Shown in pieces: positions 15,081 through 25,282 of a DNA stretch of 64,000 bases (the stretch's first letter is position 1; the number at the start of each line of letters is the position of its first letter). The notes under the pieces are model-generated. The model was not told where the DNA came from. It ran no database searches and was given only the letters and a program-made list of their open reading frames with translations. The DNA comes from Thermomonas aquatica (GTDB lineage Bacteria; Pseudomonadota; Gammaproteobacteria; Xanthomonadales; Xanthomonadaceae): assembly GCF_006337105.1 (NCBI RefSeq), contig NZ_CP040871.1:2141501-2205500 (forward strand). The letters are read 5' to 3'. The position numbers were made by a program, and so were the translations under genes.

Positions 15081-16390
15081 TTACGCCGGCAGCACCATCG
15101 ATACGCACAGCCCGCCGTCCTGGCGGTTGAGCAGGGCGATGCGGCCGCCATGCGCTTCGGCGATCTCGCGCGCAAGCGCGAGGCCAAGCCCGGTGCCATG
15201 GCGCTTGGTCGAATAGAACGGCAGCAGCGCGTTCGCCAGCACCGCCTCGTTCATGCCGCTGCCGCGGTCCAGCACGTCGATGCGCCAGCCTTCCGGGGTG
15301 CGCCGGATCGACAGGCGGACTTCATTCGCGGGCGATCCGGATTCGTGCGCGTTCTTCAGCAGGTTGAGCAGGGCCTGTTCCATCTGCGCGGCATCGAAGC
15401 GGGCGATGCCGTCGGCCGGCTGCAGCTCCAGCGCGAACTCGACCTGGGTCCGCAATTGTTCGGCGAAGCGCCGCCATTCCAGCGGTTCGCTGCGCGGCGA
15501 CGGCAATTTCGCGAAGCGCGCGTAATCGCGGATGAAGCCCTCCAGATGGCGTGCGCGATCCTCGATGGTGGTCAGCGCCTCCGGCAGGCGCTCGGTCTTG
15601 CCTCGGCGCAGCAGCTCGGCGCTGGAATGCGCCAGCGAGGCGATCGGCGCCAGCGAATTGTTGAGTTCGTGGCTGATCACCCGGATCACCTTCTTCCAGG
15701 TCTGCACTTCCTGCCGGCGCAGCTCGGCGGTGAGCTGGCGCAGCAGCACCAGTTCGTGCACGCGGCCGTTGAGGCGGAAGCTGCGCCGGGCGAGGTGGTA
15801 GATATCCTCGTCGTCGGCGTCGCCGACGGTGAACATGCCGTCGCCGCCGCGTTCGAAGGCCTCGCGCACCGCGGGGTCGGCGGCGGCGAGCACGTCGTCG
15901 AAGGCGCGGCCTTCCAGCCGCCGACCTTCGCCGAGCATGCGCCGCGCGGCGAGGTTGCCCAGCACCACGCGCTGCGCGGCATCGACCAGCACCATCGCCA
16001 CCGGCGTGTTCTGCACCATGGTGTCGAGCAGCAGCTCGCGCTGCACCAGCGCCAGGCGCTGTTCGCGCAGCGCGTTGCCGAGCGCGTTGTGCGCATCCAC
16101 CAGTTCGATCAGGTCGCTGGCCTTGTCCCAGGTGATGCCGAAGCTGAAATCGCCATCGCGATAACTGGCGACGGTGCCGGCGAGTGCGCGGAACAAGGCG
16201 CGCATCGGCACCAGCGCGCGCCAGATCACGGTGGCGACGATGCCGCCGATCGCGCCGGCGGGGAGCAACGCGGCGGCCCATGGCTGCAGCCAGCGCGACA
16301 GCAGCCAGCTGGCGAGCGCGGTCGCCACGATGCCGGCGACCGCGATCGCGATCATCCGCACCGCCACCGGCAGCACGCGCAGGACGCGCA

Positions 16391-16391
<1 letters not shown>
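15081..16391 (-). CDS. sensor histidine kinase (NtrY-like)
   Basis: This is a 436-aa inner-membrane kinase. Two hydrophobic helices at about 10-34 and 40-60 enclose almost no periplasmic domain, followed by a linker helix, a PAS-like region (about 120-215) and the H-box VISHELNNSLAPI with the phosphorylated His at 241. The ATPase domain has the N-box LLNLLKNAHESG and the G-boxes DRGSGM and GTGLGLALAREI. A short sensor loop suggests that it detects a membrane or cytoplasmic signal. Its start overlaps the stop of the response-regulator gene by one base (TGATG), so they form a two-component pair and the end of the efflux operon. Confidence 0.92.
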
Positions 16392-17734
<1,343 letters not shown>

Positions 17735-17742
17735 GCGTAATG

Positions 17743-18231
17743 CTACGGTGATTCCGCTGCAGAATTGCGGCGATGCCCGTAACTGAGCACGCGGGTGACC
17801 TGCCACTGCCCGTCGCGCAGGCGCCAGACCATCACGAAGTCGGCTTCGCCCTCGCAGCGCCCGCCATCGGCCTGGCAGAAGCGGTGCACGCCCTGGGCGA
17901 TCGCGCCGAAGCCCCTGACCGGCGACACCCGCAGGCCGACTCGCTCGCGGGTGTAATGGCCGCAGGCGTATCGTGCGGTGTTGGCGATCATCGCCTCGCG
18001 CGTCCAGCTGACGCCGCCGGTGTCGTGGTAGAACTCGACGTCGGGTGCGAAGTAGCGCGCGTGCGCCTGCAACTGCGCCGGCTCGGCGCAGCGGTTGAAG
18101 GCCGCGAACACGGCGTCGTCCAGCGCGGCGATGGTGGTCTCCAGCGATGCCGCTTGCGGCGGCTCGACGGGCGCCGCGCTGGCCGCGGATGCGCCAAGGG
18201 CAAGCCACAACGCGATGGCGGGGCGTTTCAT
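17743..18231 (-). CDS. secreted NTF2/SnoaL-like domain protein
   Basis: This is a 162-aa protein with a signal peptide (MKRPAIALWLALGASAASA, cleavage after AxA). Its mature part looks like a nuclear transport factor 2 / DUF4440 fold: helix with FNRCAEP, then YFAPDVEFYHD, followed by ADFVMVWRLRDGQWQVTRVLSYGH. Members of this fold bind or modify small molecules; no catalytic site can be assigned. The start at 18231 has a GGAGG ribosome site. It lies inside the ABC efflux/two-component operon, so it may be a periplasmic partner of the pump or sensor (inference). Confidence 0.8.
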   Translation of the reverse strand: MKRPAIALWLALGASAASAAPVEPPQAASLETTIAALDDAVFAAFNRCAEPAQLQAHARYFAPDVEFYHDTGGVSWTREAMIANTARYACGHYTRERVGLRVSPVRGFGAIAQGVHRFCQADGGRCEGEADFVMVWRLRDGQWQVTRVLSYGHRRNSAAESP

Positions 18232-18262
18232 TCGATCCTCCCGGGAGTGCAAGCCGGCCGCA

Positions 18263-19489
18263 TCAGACGCTGCGCGTCGCCACCGCCGGCGGCACCGCCG
18301 CGGCGCGCCGCGCCGGCCCGAACACCGCGGCCTGGCCGAGCAGCCACAGCGCGATCGCGCCGATCGGCAGGTAGTGCAAGGGCAGGCGCGGCAACTCGTA
18401 CTTGCCCATCAGCAGCTGGTTGATCGAATACGCCAGCAGCATGCCCAGCGCGATGCCGACCGTGGCCAGCAGGAAGTTCTCGAGCTGGAAGTAGCGCAGG
18501 ATCTGCCCGCGGGTGGCGCCCAGTGCGCGGCGCACGCCGATCTGCTTGGTGCGTTGCTGCACCCAGAAGCTGGCCAGACCGACGATGCCGAGCGCGGTGA
18601 CCAGCAGCAGCGCGACGATCACCACCACCAGCATCCACGCCATCGCGCGGTCCTGCTCGAAGTAGCGCGCGCGCACTTCGTCGAAGGTGTCCTGGTTGAC
18701 CACCAGCAGGTTGGGGTCGGTTTTCTTGAGCGCCTTGATCGCCGCGTCCAGCACCTCGGCGCGGCGCCCGGGTTCGGTGCGCAGGATGTAGTGCTTGCCT
18801 GCGCCGTAGTCGCGCAGCGGGAAGATCATCGCGTAGGCGCCCTGGTCCAGGCTGTTCGGCCGGGCGAGTTCCTCGACCACGCCGATCACGCGGGTGGGCG
18901 ATTCGGTCCAGCTGTAGAACACCTTGCCGACCGCGTTCTGGCCCGGGTACAGCTTCTCGGCCATGCTGCGGTTGATGATCGCGACCGGGATCTGCGCCTT
19001 GTCGCCGGCCTTCTGCAGGTCCGTGATGTCCTGGAACTCGTCGCTGTTGAAGTCGCGCCCGGCGAGCAGCTTCAGCCCGAACGTCTTCACCAGGCTTCCT
19101 TCGTCGGTGTAGACGGTGGCGTTGAGGGTCGGGCGTTCCTGGTCCGAGGTGAGGTTCACGCTGCTGTTGTTGCTGGAGCCGCCGAACGGAAGCTGGCTGA
19201 CGATCGCGGCCTGGCGCACGCCCGGCACCTTGCGCAGCGTGTCCAGGTATTCGAGCGAGACCGACTTGTCGACGGCGTCGTCGCTGGACAGCTGGCGCAG
19301 GCTGGCGGCCTGGATGCGCACCAGTTCGTGGTCGGCGATGCCGCTGTGCATGTTCATGCGATCCAGGCGGTCGCCGATCAGGAACAGCGCGTTGCAGACG
19401 ATGGCGCAGGTCAGCGCGATCTCCAGCACGATCAGCAGCGATGCGATCTTGTGGCGCATCAGGGTGGAAAGGATGGGGCGGATGTCCAT
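18263..19489 (-). CDS. ABC transporter permease (MacB-like), second copy
   Basis: This is a 408-aa permease with an N-terminal membrane helix (about 12-38, LIVLEIALTCAIVCNALFLI), a large periplasmic MacB_PCD domain and three C-terminal helices of an FtsX domain (MLVVVIVALLLVTALGIVGL onward, with RRALGATRGQILRYF). It has no ATPase domain. The start MDIRPIL at 19489 was chosen; an ATG at 19507 overlapping the preceding permease stop by 4 bases would add six residues. It works with the preceding permease, the ATPase and the HlyD adaptor as a tripartite ABC exporter. Confidence 0.9.
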   Translation of the reverse strand: MDIRPILSTLMRHKIASLLIVLEIALTCAIVCNALFLIGDRLDRMNMHSGIADHELVRIQAASLRQLSSDDAVDKSVSLEYLDTLRKVPGVRQAAIVSQLPFGGSSNNSSVNLTSDQERPTLNATVYTDEGSLVKTFGLKLLAGRDFNSDEFQDITDLQKAGDKAQIPVAIINRSMAEKLYPGQNAVGKVFYSWTESPTRVIGVVEELARPNSLDQGAYAMIFPLRDYGAGKHYILRTEPGRRAEVLDAAIKALKKTDPNLLVVNQDTFDEVRARYFEQDRAMAWMLVVVIVALLLVTALGIVGLASFWVQQRTKQIGVRRALGATRGQILRYFQLENFLLATVGIALGMLLAYSINQLLMGKYELPRLPLHYLPIGAIALWLLGQAAVFGPARRAAAVPPAVATRSV

Positions 19490-19503
19490 GGCGGCGGTCC
19501 CGG

Positions 19504-20805
19504 TCATTGGCTCTTGAGCTGGATGGCGGGCGTCACTTGCATCGCGCGCCATGCGGGCAGCAGGCCCGCGAGCAGGCTGGCGGCGACCGCCAGGACGAAG
19601 GTGAGCAGCAGCATCGAACCGTCGAGGTGGGCGAGCGAGGCGTAGCTGGCCGGTTGCTGGCGCACCGCCCACAGGCCGAGCAGGGCCAGCAGCAGGCCGA
19701 ACACGCCGCCGGCCAAGCCCACGGTGCCGGCCTCGACCACGCATTGCTTGAAGATCTCCATGCGCGAGGCGCCGAGCGCGCGACGCACGCCGATCTCGCC
19801 GCTGCGGCGCAGGAACTTCGCCAGCAGCAGGCCGACGGTGTTGACCAGGCAGACCAGCAGGAAGCCGAGCGCCAGCCACAGCTGCAGGCGCACGTCGCCG
19901 GGCACCACCTTGTTGAACGCCATCAGTTCCATCACGTTGCGCAGGCGCACGTTGGCGGGGCGCTCGAAGCGCCCGGCCGCGCGTTGCTGGTTGGAGTAGT
20001 TGACGAGGTAGTTGCGGAAGTCCGCCGCCTTGCCGGCCGAGTCGAGTTCGACCCAGTACTGCACCCATGCGCAGGGCGCATTGAGGGCGCGGCTGTCGCC
20101 ATTGGAATCCGCCCAGCAGTTGGTGTTGCCCTGGGTGCCGAGGTCGAGGTCGCGGGCGGTGGAGAACGGCATGAACACGCCTTCGGTGGCGCCGTAATTG
20201 TCGTTGTAGAGGTCGTAGAAGCGCGGCGTCAGGCGCCAGGCGTCGAGCACGCCGATGATGCGGAAGTCGTTGGGGGCGATGTGCAGGGTCTTGCCGGTGC
20301 TGTCGCCGCCGCCGAATTCCTTGTCGTTGAGCTCCTTGCTGATCACCGCCACGCGCGCCTTGGCGTCGTCCTCGCTGGCGGTCCAGGCGCGGCCGTAGCG
20401 CAGCGGCACGTCGAACATCGGGAAGAAGTCGGCGGAGGCGTAGCGCGCATCGACCAGTTGCGGCGTGGTGCCCGGCTTGTCGGACGAGATGACGACGTTG
20501 CCGCCGGAAGTCAGCGTCTGCCGCAGGCCGCGCTTCTGCTTCAGCAGGGTTTCCGAATCGAAGCGGGTCAGCTGGCTCTGCGGTTCTTCGCCGGGGCGGT
20601 AGCCGCGCATCGGTTCGGGATCGAGCTGCACGTAGAACAGGCGGTCGCTCTTGTCCGGGATCGGGTCGCCGGACAGCACGTGGAACACGGTCAGCGTCGT
20701 CATCGATGCGCCGATCCCCAGCGCGATCGCCAGCACCATCAGCGCGGTCAGCGCCTTGTTGCGCCGGAAGCTGCGCAGGGCGAGGTTGAGGTAGTAGCCG
20801 AACAT
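19504..20805 (-). CDS. ABC transporter permease (MacB-like), first copy
   Basis: The 433-aa permease has the same plan as its neighbour: helix 1 at about 20-43, a periplasmic MacB_PCD domain, and an FtsX domain with GEIGVRRALGASRMEIFKQ and three C-terminal helices. The two permeases differ clearly in sequence and are likely to form a heterodimer around one ATPase. The gene starts 10 bases after the ATPase stop. Confidence 0.92.
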   Translation of the reverse strand: MFGYYLNLALRSFRRNKALTALMVLAIALGIGASMTTLTVFHVLSGDPIPDKSDRLFYVQLDPEPMRGYRPGEEPQSQLTRFDSETLLKQKRGLRQTLTSGGNVVISSDKPGTTPQLVDARYASADFFPMFDVPLRYGRAWTASEDDAKARVAVISKELNDKEFGGGDSTGKTLHIAPNDFRIIGVLDAWRLTPRFYDLYNDNYGATEGVFMPFSTARDLDLGTQGNTNCWADSNGDSRALNAPCAWVQYWVELDSAGKAADFRNYLVNYSNQQRAAGRFERPANVRLRNVMELMAFNKVVPGDVRLQLWLALGFLLVCLVNTVGLLLAKFLRRSGEIGVRRALGASRMEIFKQCVVEAGTVGLAGGVFGLLLALLGLWAVRQQPASYASLAHLDGSMLLLTFVLAVAASLLAGLLPAWRAMQVTPAIQLKSQ

Positions 20806-20815
20806 GGCGATGTCC

Positions 20816-21544
20816 TCAGGCGTGGGTGGCGGCGTCTTCGGGCTGCGCGTGCATCGCGCGCACCAGGCCGGGTTCGATCGACAGGTCGGTGGCCATGCCG
20901 TCGACGATATGCACGTTGCGCTGCGCGCGCGCCGCGAGTTCCGGGTCGTGGGTGACCATGATGATGGTGGTGCCCTGCTGGTTGATGTCCTCCAGCAGCT
21001 CCATCACGCTGCGCGCCATCTGCGAATCCAGGTTGCCGGTGGGTTCGTCCGCCAGCAGCAGGCGCGGGCTGCCGGCCAGCGCGCGCGCGATCGCCGCGCG
21101 CTGTTGCTGGCCGCCGGACAGTTCCGCCGGGTAGTGCCTGATCCGCGAACCCAGCCCGACCAGGCCCAGCGCGTCTTCGATCCGCAGCTTGCGTTCGGCG
21201 GCCGGCATGCCGCGGTAGCGCAGCGGCACGTCGCAGTTGTCGAACAGGTTGAGGTCGGGGATCAGGTTGAAGCTCTGGAAGATGAAGCCGATCTTCTGGT
21301 TGCGCAGCCGGCTGCGCGCATCGTCGGAGAGCCCGCGCACGTCCTCGCCGTCGAGGCGGAACTCGCCGCCGGTGAAGGTTTCCAGCAGGCCGGCGATGTT
21401 GAGGAAGGTGGTCTTGCCGGAACCCGACGGCCCGGTGACGGCGACGAATTCGCCTTCGCCGACGTGCAGGTCGAGCGAGCGCAGCGCATGCGTCTCGACG
21501 AGTTCGGTGCGGTAGACCTTGGTGACTTGGCGCATGTCGAGCAT
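20816..21544 (-). CDS. ABC transporter ATP-binding protein (MacB/LolD type)
   Basis: This is a 242-aa ATPase that powers the two permeases. Walker A is GPSGSGKTT at 38-46, the signature is LSGGQQQR, Walker B is LLLADEPTGNLDS and the switch His is in MVTHDPE. The start at 21544 (MLDMRQVTKVYRTE) has an AAGGA ribosome site; the longer frame upstream is not coding. The sequence resembles the LolD/MacB group that acts on mechanotransmission-type exporters rather than classical importers. Confidence 0.95.
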   Translation of the reverse strand: MLDMRQVTKVYRTELVETHALRSLDLHVGEGEFVAVTGPSGSGKTTFLNIAGLLETFTGGEFRLDGEDVRGLSDDARSRLRNQKIGFIFQSFNLIPDLNLFDNCDVPLRYRGMPAAERKLRIEDALGLVGLGSRIRHYPAELSGGQQQRAAIARALAGSPRLLLADEPTGNLDSQMARSVMELLEDINQQGTTIIMVTHDPELAARAQRNVHIVDGMATDLSIEPGLVRAMHAQPEDAATHA

Positions 21545-21578
21545 GGCGAGGATTCCTTGGGGAAGGGAGGCGATGGGA

Positions 21579-21806
21579 TCAGCGGATGCCGAAGCGGGCC
21601 GGCAGTGCGGCGCTGGCGAGATAGGCGTTGCGCAGGCGCGGTTCGCGCTGGAAACGCGTGGCGTTGGCGCTGGCCGCGGCATCGCGCAGTGCGGTGGCAT
21701 CGAACAGGTCGAGTTCGTGCAGGCGCAGCGGCATGGCGTCGGCGATGTCCTGCGACGTCCAGCGCAGGGCCTCGAACGGTGTGTCGAGGAAAGCATGCAT
21801 GGTCAT
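21579..21806 (-). CDS. small 75-aa protein of unknown function in the efflux operon
   Basis: I do not recognise this protein. It is 75 aa, has no signal peptide or membrane helix, contains MPLRLHELDLFDATALRDAA and ends in ARFGIR. Its ATG overlaps the stop of the upstream adaptor gene by 4 bases (ATGA), and the ABC ATPase starts 35 bases after its stop, so it is inserted in the operon in the right frame and strand. The coupling suggests that it is translated. It could be a small regulator or a substrate-related peptide; no family evidence was found by eye. Confidence 0.55.
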   Translation of the reverse strand: MTMHAFLDTPFEALRWTSQDIADAMPLRLHELDLFDATALRDAAASANATRFQREPRLRNAYLASAALPARFGIR

Positions 21807-23119
21807 TCTCCGGAGATGCGGACGCGGTCCGCGTTGTCGAACTGGTCGGTGCCCGAGACGACGATGCGGTCGCCGGCCTGCAGGCCCGAGGTGATTTCGA
21901 TGGCGTCGAGGCTGGCGGCGCCGGTCTTGATCGGCTTGCGCGTGGCGCTGCCGCCATCGACCACGTAGGCGAAGTTGCCGCCGTCCTGTTCCACGAACGG
22001 GCCGCGCTCGACCATCAGCACGTTGCGCTTGGTGTCCATCACCACCCGCACCGACAGCCGCTGGTTCTGGCGCAGCCCGGGCGGCTGCTTGCCGTCGGCG
22101 AAGCGCACGCGCGCGGTCACTTCGCCGTTCACCACTTCCGGCGACACCGCGGCGATTTCCGCCGCGTACTTCGCGCCTTTGCTGGTGACCTGCGCCGGCA
22201 TGCCGATGCCGAGGTCGCGGGCGAAGCTTTCCGGCACCTTCATTTCCACCTCGAAGCGGCTGAGGTCGACCACGCTCAGCACCGGCCCGTTGGCAATCAC
22301 TTGCGTGCCCTGCGGCACCTGCACCTGGCCGACCTGGCCGTCGAACGGCGCACGGATGGTGAGCGCATCGACCTGGCGTTGCTGCTCCGCCACCACTGCG
22401 CGCTGGCGCTCGGCCAACAGCTGCTTGTTGCGTGCATCGAGGCCAGCACCTGCGCTCTGCAATTGGAAGTCCTTGCGCGCCGCGGCCAGACCGATCTCGG
22501 CTTTCTTCATATCGTCCTGCGCGCGGGCCAGATCGTTCTGCGGCACCGCGCCACCGTCGTAGGCGCGCTGGAAGCGCTCGAGGTCGCGCATCGCCGCGGT
22601 GCGTTCCACCGTGGCCTGGTCCAGCGCCTTGCGCGCATTGGCGCGCATGATCTGCGCGTCGAGCAGCGCGCGGCTGGCTTCGGCATCCATGCCGGCCAAC
22701 GTGGATTCTTCCTGCACCAGCTTGCTGCGCAGCTCGGGGCTGTCGATCACTGCCAGCGCCTGGCCCTTCGCCACCTTGTCGCCGGCGACGATCTGCAGGG
22801 TCACGGTGCCGGCGGCGATCGCGTACAGGGTGGGGCTATTGGCGGCGATGACGCGGCCGTCGGCGCTGAGGTCGCGCACCAGGTCGCCGCGCTTCACCTC
22901 GGCGATGCGGATGCGCGAGGCATCGTAGGAGCGGCCGCCACCCATCCAGCCCGAGGCCAACCAGGCGATCGCGGCCAGCAAGGCCACGCCGCCGGCGCCG
23001 GCGGCGATCAGTTTGCGACGACGCGGCGCAGTCTGGGCCGCCACGACCTGGTCCTGGCCGGCGGTATCGCGGATGCGGCCGCGGGTGGCGCTGCTGTCGG
23101 TGGGCATGTGTTTGTCCAT
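21803..23119 (-). CDS. HlyD/MacA-type periplasmic adaptor of the ABC exporter
   Basis: This is a 438-aa membrane-fusion protein. A cytoplasmic tail of about 35 residues is followed by one membrane helix (LIAAGAGGVALLAAIAWLAS, about 37-56), then a barrel-sandwich (VTLQIVAGDKVAKGQALAVID), a long coiled-coil hairpin (about 130-210) and beta-barrel domains. It links the inner-membrane pump to an outer-membrane channel of the TolC type, none of which is encoded here. The ATG at 23119 is one base from the expected start of the sigma-54 transcript. The real start may therefore be leaderless or lie downstream, for example at 23107 (ATG) or 23044 (GTG). Confidence 0.9.
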   Translation of the reverse strand: MDKHMPTDSSATRGRIRDTAGQDQVVAAQTAPRRRKLIAAGAGGVALLAAIAWLASGWMGGGRSYDASRIRIAEVKRGDLVRDLSADGRVIAANSPTLYAIAAGTVTLQIVAGDKVAKGQALAVIDSPELRSKLVQEESTLAGMDAEASRALLDAQIMRANARKALDQATVERTAAMRDLERFQRAYDGGAVPQNDLARAQDDMKKAEIGLAAARKDFQLQSAGAGLDARNKQLLAERQRAVVAEQQRQVDALTIRAPFDGQVGQVQVPQGTQVIANGPVLSVVDLSRFEVEMKVPESFARDLGIGMPAQVTSKGAKYAAEIAAVSPEVVNGEVTARVRFADGKQPPGLRQNQRLSVRVVMDTKRNVLMVERGPFVEQDGGNFAYVVDGGSATRKPIKTGAASLDAIEITSGLQAGDRIVVSGTDQFDNADRVRISGE

Positions 23120-23129
23120 GCCCTGTACA

Positions 23130-23147
23130 TCGCAACTAGCGTGCCAA
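23130..23147 (-). promoter_or_regulatory. consensus sigma-54 (-24/-12) promoter of the efflux operon
   Basis: On the minus strand TTGGCAC (23147-23141), five bases, then TTGC (23135-23132) match the sigma-54 consensus TGGCAC-N5-TTGC exactly. Transcription should start near 23120, directly before the adaptor gene. The operon it serves encodes an NtrC-type activator. Confidence 0.85.
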
Positions 23148-23191
23148 CTTCAAGTGATTGAAATTAAAGGGAATAACTTGCTTCCAGGAAT

Positions 23192-23223
23192 GTCCGCCGG
23201 GCGGACGCCGTGTCCGCGCGGAC
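23192..23223. promoter_or_regulatory. pair of dyads, likely NtrC-type activator sites
   Basis: GTCCGCC-G-GGCGGAC (23192-23206) and GTCCGCGCGGAC (23212-23223) are perfect inverted repeats sharing the half-site GTCCGC. Their centres are 18-19 bases apart and about 80 and 98 bases upstream of the predicted sigma-54 start, the usual place for an enhancer site. They also lie in the glmS leader region. Confidence 0.65.
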
Positions 23224-23277
23224 GCCCGGACGGGGCTCCGTTTAAACTGCGCGTTCACCGCAAGGAGCAGCCCAGGC

Positions 23278-25110
23278 ATGTGTGGAATCGTCGGCGCCAT
23301 CGCCAACCGTGACGTGGTCCCGCTGCTGGTCGATGGCCTCAAGCGGCTGGAATACCGCGGCTACGATTCGGCCGGCATCGCGGTGGTCACCGCCGATGAA
23401 GTGCGCCGCGTGCGCCGCACGGGTCGCGTTGCCGAGATGGAAGCCGCAGCAGTCGCGGAAGGCTTCGACGCCACTCTCGGCATCGGCCACACGCGTTGGG
23501 CGACGCATGGCGGCGTGACCGAAGGCAACGCGCATCCGCACATCAGCCACGGCGAGCTGGCGCTGGTGCACAACGGCATCATCGAGAACCACGAGCAGCA
23601 GCGCGAACGCCTGCGTGCGCTCGGCTACGAATTCACTTCGCAGACCGATACCGAAGTCGTCGCGCATCTGATCCACCATTACCGCGCGAATGGCGAGAGC
23701 TTGCTTGGTGCCTTGAAGAAGGCGGTGAAGGAACTGGAAGGCGCGTATGCGCTGGCGGTGATCGACAAGCGCGATCCGTCGACCATGGTCGCCGCGCGCA
23801 TGGGCTGCCCGCTGCTGGTCGGCTTGGGCGACGGCGAGAACTTCGTCGCCTCCGACGTGTCCGCGATCGTCAGCGCCACCCGCAAGGTGATCTTCCTCGA
23901 GGAAGGCGACACCGCCGAAGTCACCCGCGATGGCGTGCGCGTGTTCGACGCGGGCGATACCGAAGTGCAGCGCGACGTGCACATGTCGGACGTGTCGCTG
24001 GCCTCGCTGGAACTGGGGCCGTACCGCCACTTCATGCAGAAGGAAATCCACGAGCAGCCGCGCGCGATCGGCGACACCCTCGAGGGCATCGTCGATGCCG
24101 GCGGCTTCGATCCGGCGCTGTTCGGCGCCAACGCGGCCGAGGTGCTGCGCGACGTGGAATCGGTGCAGATCCTCGCCTGCGGCACCAGCTATTACGCCGG
24201 CCTCACCGCGCGTTACTGGCTGGAAGACATCGCCGGCATCCCGTGCGCGGTCGATATCGCCAGCGAGTACCGCTACCGCAAGGTGGTGGCCAACCCGAAG
24301 CAGCTGATCGTCACCATCTCGCAGTCCGGCGAAACCCTGGACACGATGGAGGCGCTGAAGTACGCCAAGGCGCAGGGCCAGGACAAGACGCTGTCGATCT
24401 GCAACGTGCCGGAAAGCGCGATCCCGCGCGCCAGCAGGCTGGTGTTCTACACCCGCGCCGGTGCCGAGATCGGCGTGGCCTCGACCAAGGCGTTTACCAC
24501 CCAGCTGGTCGCGCTGTTCGCGCTGACCGGCGTGCTTGCGAAGCTGCGCGGGCGCATCGACGACGCGCAGGAAGCCGCGTACCTCGATGAACTTCGCCAC
24601 CTGCCGGGCAGCGTGCAGCACGCGCTGAACCTGGAGCCGCAGGTCGCGGTGTGGGCGGAGAAGTTCGCGCCCAAGCAACATGCGCTGTTCCTCGGCCGCG
24701 GCCGCCACTACCCCATCGCCCTTGAAGGCGCGCTCAAGCTCAAGGAAATCTCGTACATCCACGCCGAGGCCTATCCGGCCGGCGAGCTCAAGCACGGCCC
24801 GCTGGCGCTGGTGGACGAGGCGATGCCGGTGGTGGTGATCGCGCCGAACGATTCGCTGCTGGAGAAGGTGAAGTCCAACATCCAGGAAGTGCGCGCGCGC
24901 GGCGGCGAGATGTTCGTGTTCGCCGACGCCGACAGCCATTTCGGCGAATCCGAGGCGGTGCACGTGATCCGCACCCCGCGCCACATCGGCACGCTGAGCC
25001 CGGTGGTGCACACCATCCCGGTGCAGTTGCTGGCCTACCACACGGCATTGGCGCGCGGCACCGACGTGGACAAGCCGCGCAACCTCGCGAAATCGGTGAC
25101 GGTGGAATAG
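23278..25110 (+). CDS. glmS: glutamine-fructose-6-phosphate aminotransferase
   Basis: The 610-aa enzyme makes glucosamine-6-phosphate from fructose-6-phosphate and glutamine, the first step of amino-sugar synthesis. After the initiator Met comes the catalytic Cys2 (MCGIVGAI) of the glutaminase domain (1-240), followed by two SIS isomerase domains with CGTSYYAG and the C-terminal [11 protein letters not shown] signature. The start at 23278 has an AAGGAG ribosome site; the longer upstream frame would destroy the N-terminal Cys. It is divergent from the sigma-54 operon. Confidence 0.97.
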   Translation: MCGIVGAIANRDVVPLLVDGLKRLEYRGYDSAGIAVVTADEVRRVRRTGRVAEMEAAAVAEGFDATLGIGHTRWATHGGVTEGNAHPHISHGELALVHNGIIENHEQQRERLRALGYEFTSQTDTEVVAHLIHHYRANGESLLGALKKAVKELEGAYALAVIDKRDPSTMVAARMGCPLLVGLGDGENFVASDVSAIVSATRKVIFLEEGDTAEVTRDGVRVFDAGDTEVQRDVHMSDVSLASLELGPYRHFMQKEIHEQPRAIGDTLEGIVDAGGFDPALFGANAAEVLRDVESVQILACGTSYYAGLTARYWLEDIAGIPCAVDIASEYRYRKVVANPKQLIVTISQSGETLDTMEALKYAKAQGQDKTLSICNVPESAIPRASRLVFYTRAGAEIGVASTKAFTTQLVALFALTGVLAKLRGRIDDAQEAAYLDELRHLPGSVQHALNLEPQVAVWAEKFAPKQHALFLGRGRHYPIALEGALKLKEISYIHAEAYPAGELKHGPLALVDEAMPVVVIAPNDSLLEKVKSNIQEVRARGGEMFVFADADSHFGESEAVHVIRTPRHIGTLSPVVHTIPVQLLAYHTALARGTDVDKPRNLAKSVTVE

Positions 25111-25116
25111 TTTCCG

Positions 25117-25133
25117 ACGGGGGTTCACCCCGT
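25117..25133 (+). terminator. possible terminator hairpin after glmS
   Basis: A six-base stem (ACGGGG / CCCCGT) begins 7 bases after the glmS stop, followed by a modest T/A-containing stretch. It is weak as an intrinsic terminator. Confidence 0.35.
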
Positions 25134-25282
25134 TCGAATTCGTTCGATGACGCTGGTGCAGGCCGCGAGGCCATGTTTCCGCTCGTCGGATATTGCCAAA
25201 CCCGGCAATGGCGGCCGCGCACAATCGGCGCATACTGGCGCCGGCTCTTCGCCGCGGGCGATCGCCCCGCACAGGAGGGACG

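Noticed and set aside
11690-15130. 1146-codon plus-strand frame spanning the glycosyltransferase-like gene and glmU
   Set aside because: It is antisense to the membrane protein and out of frame with glmU; its composition is not protein-like.
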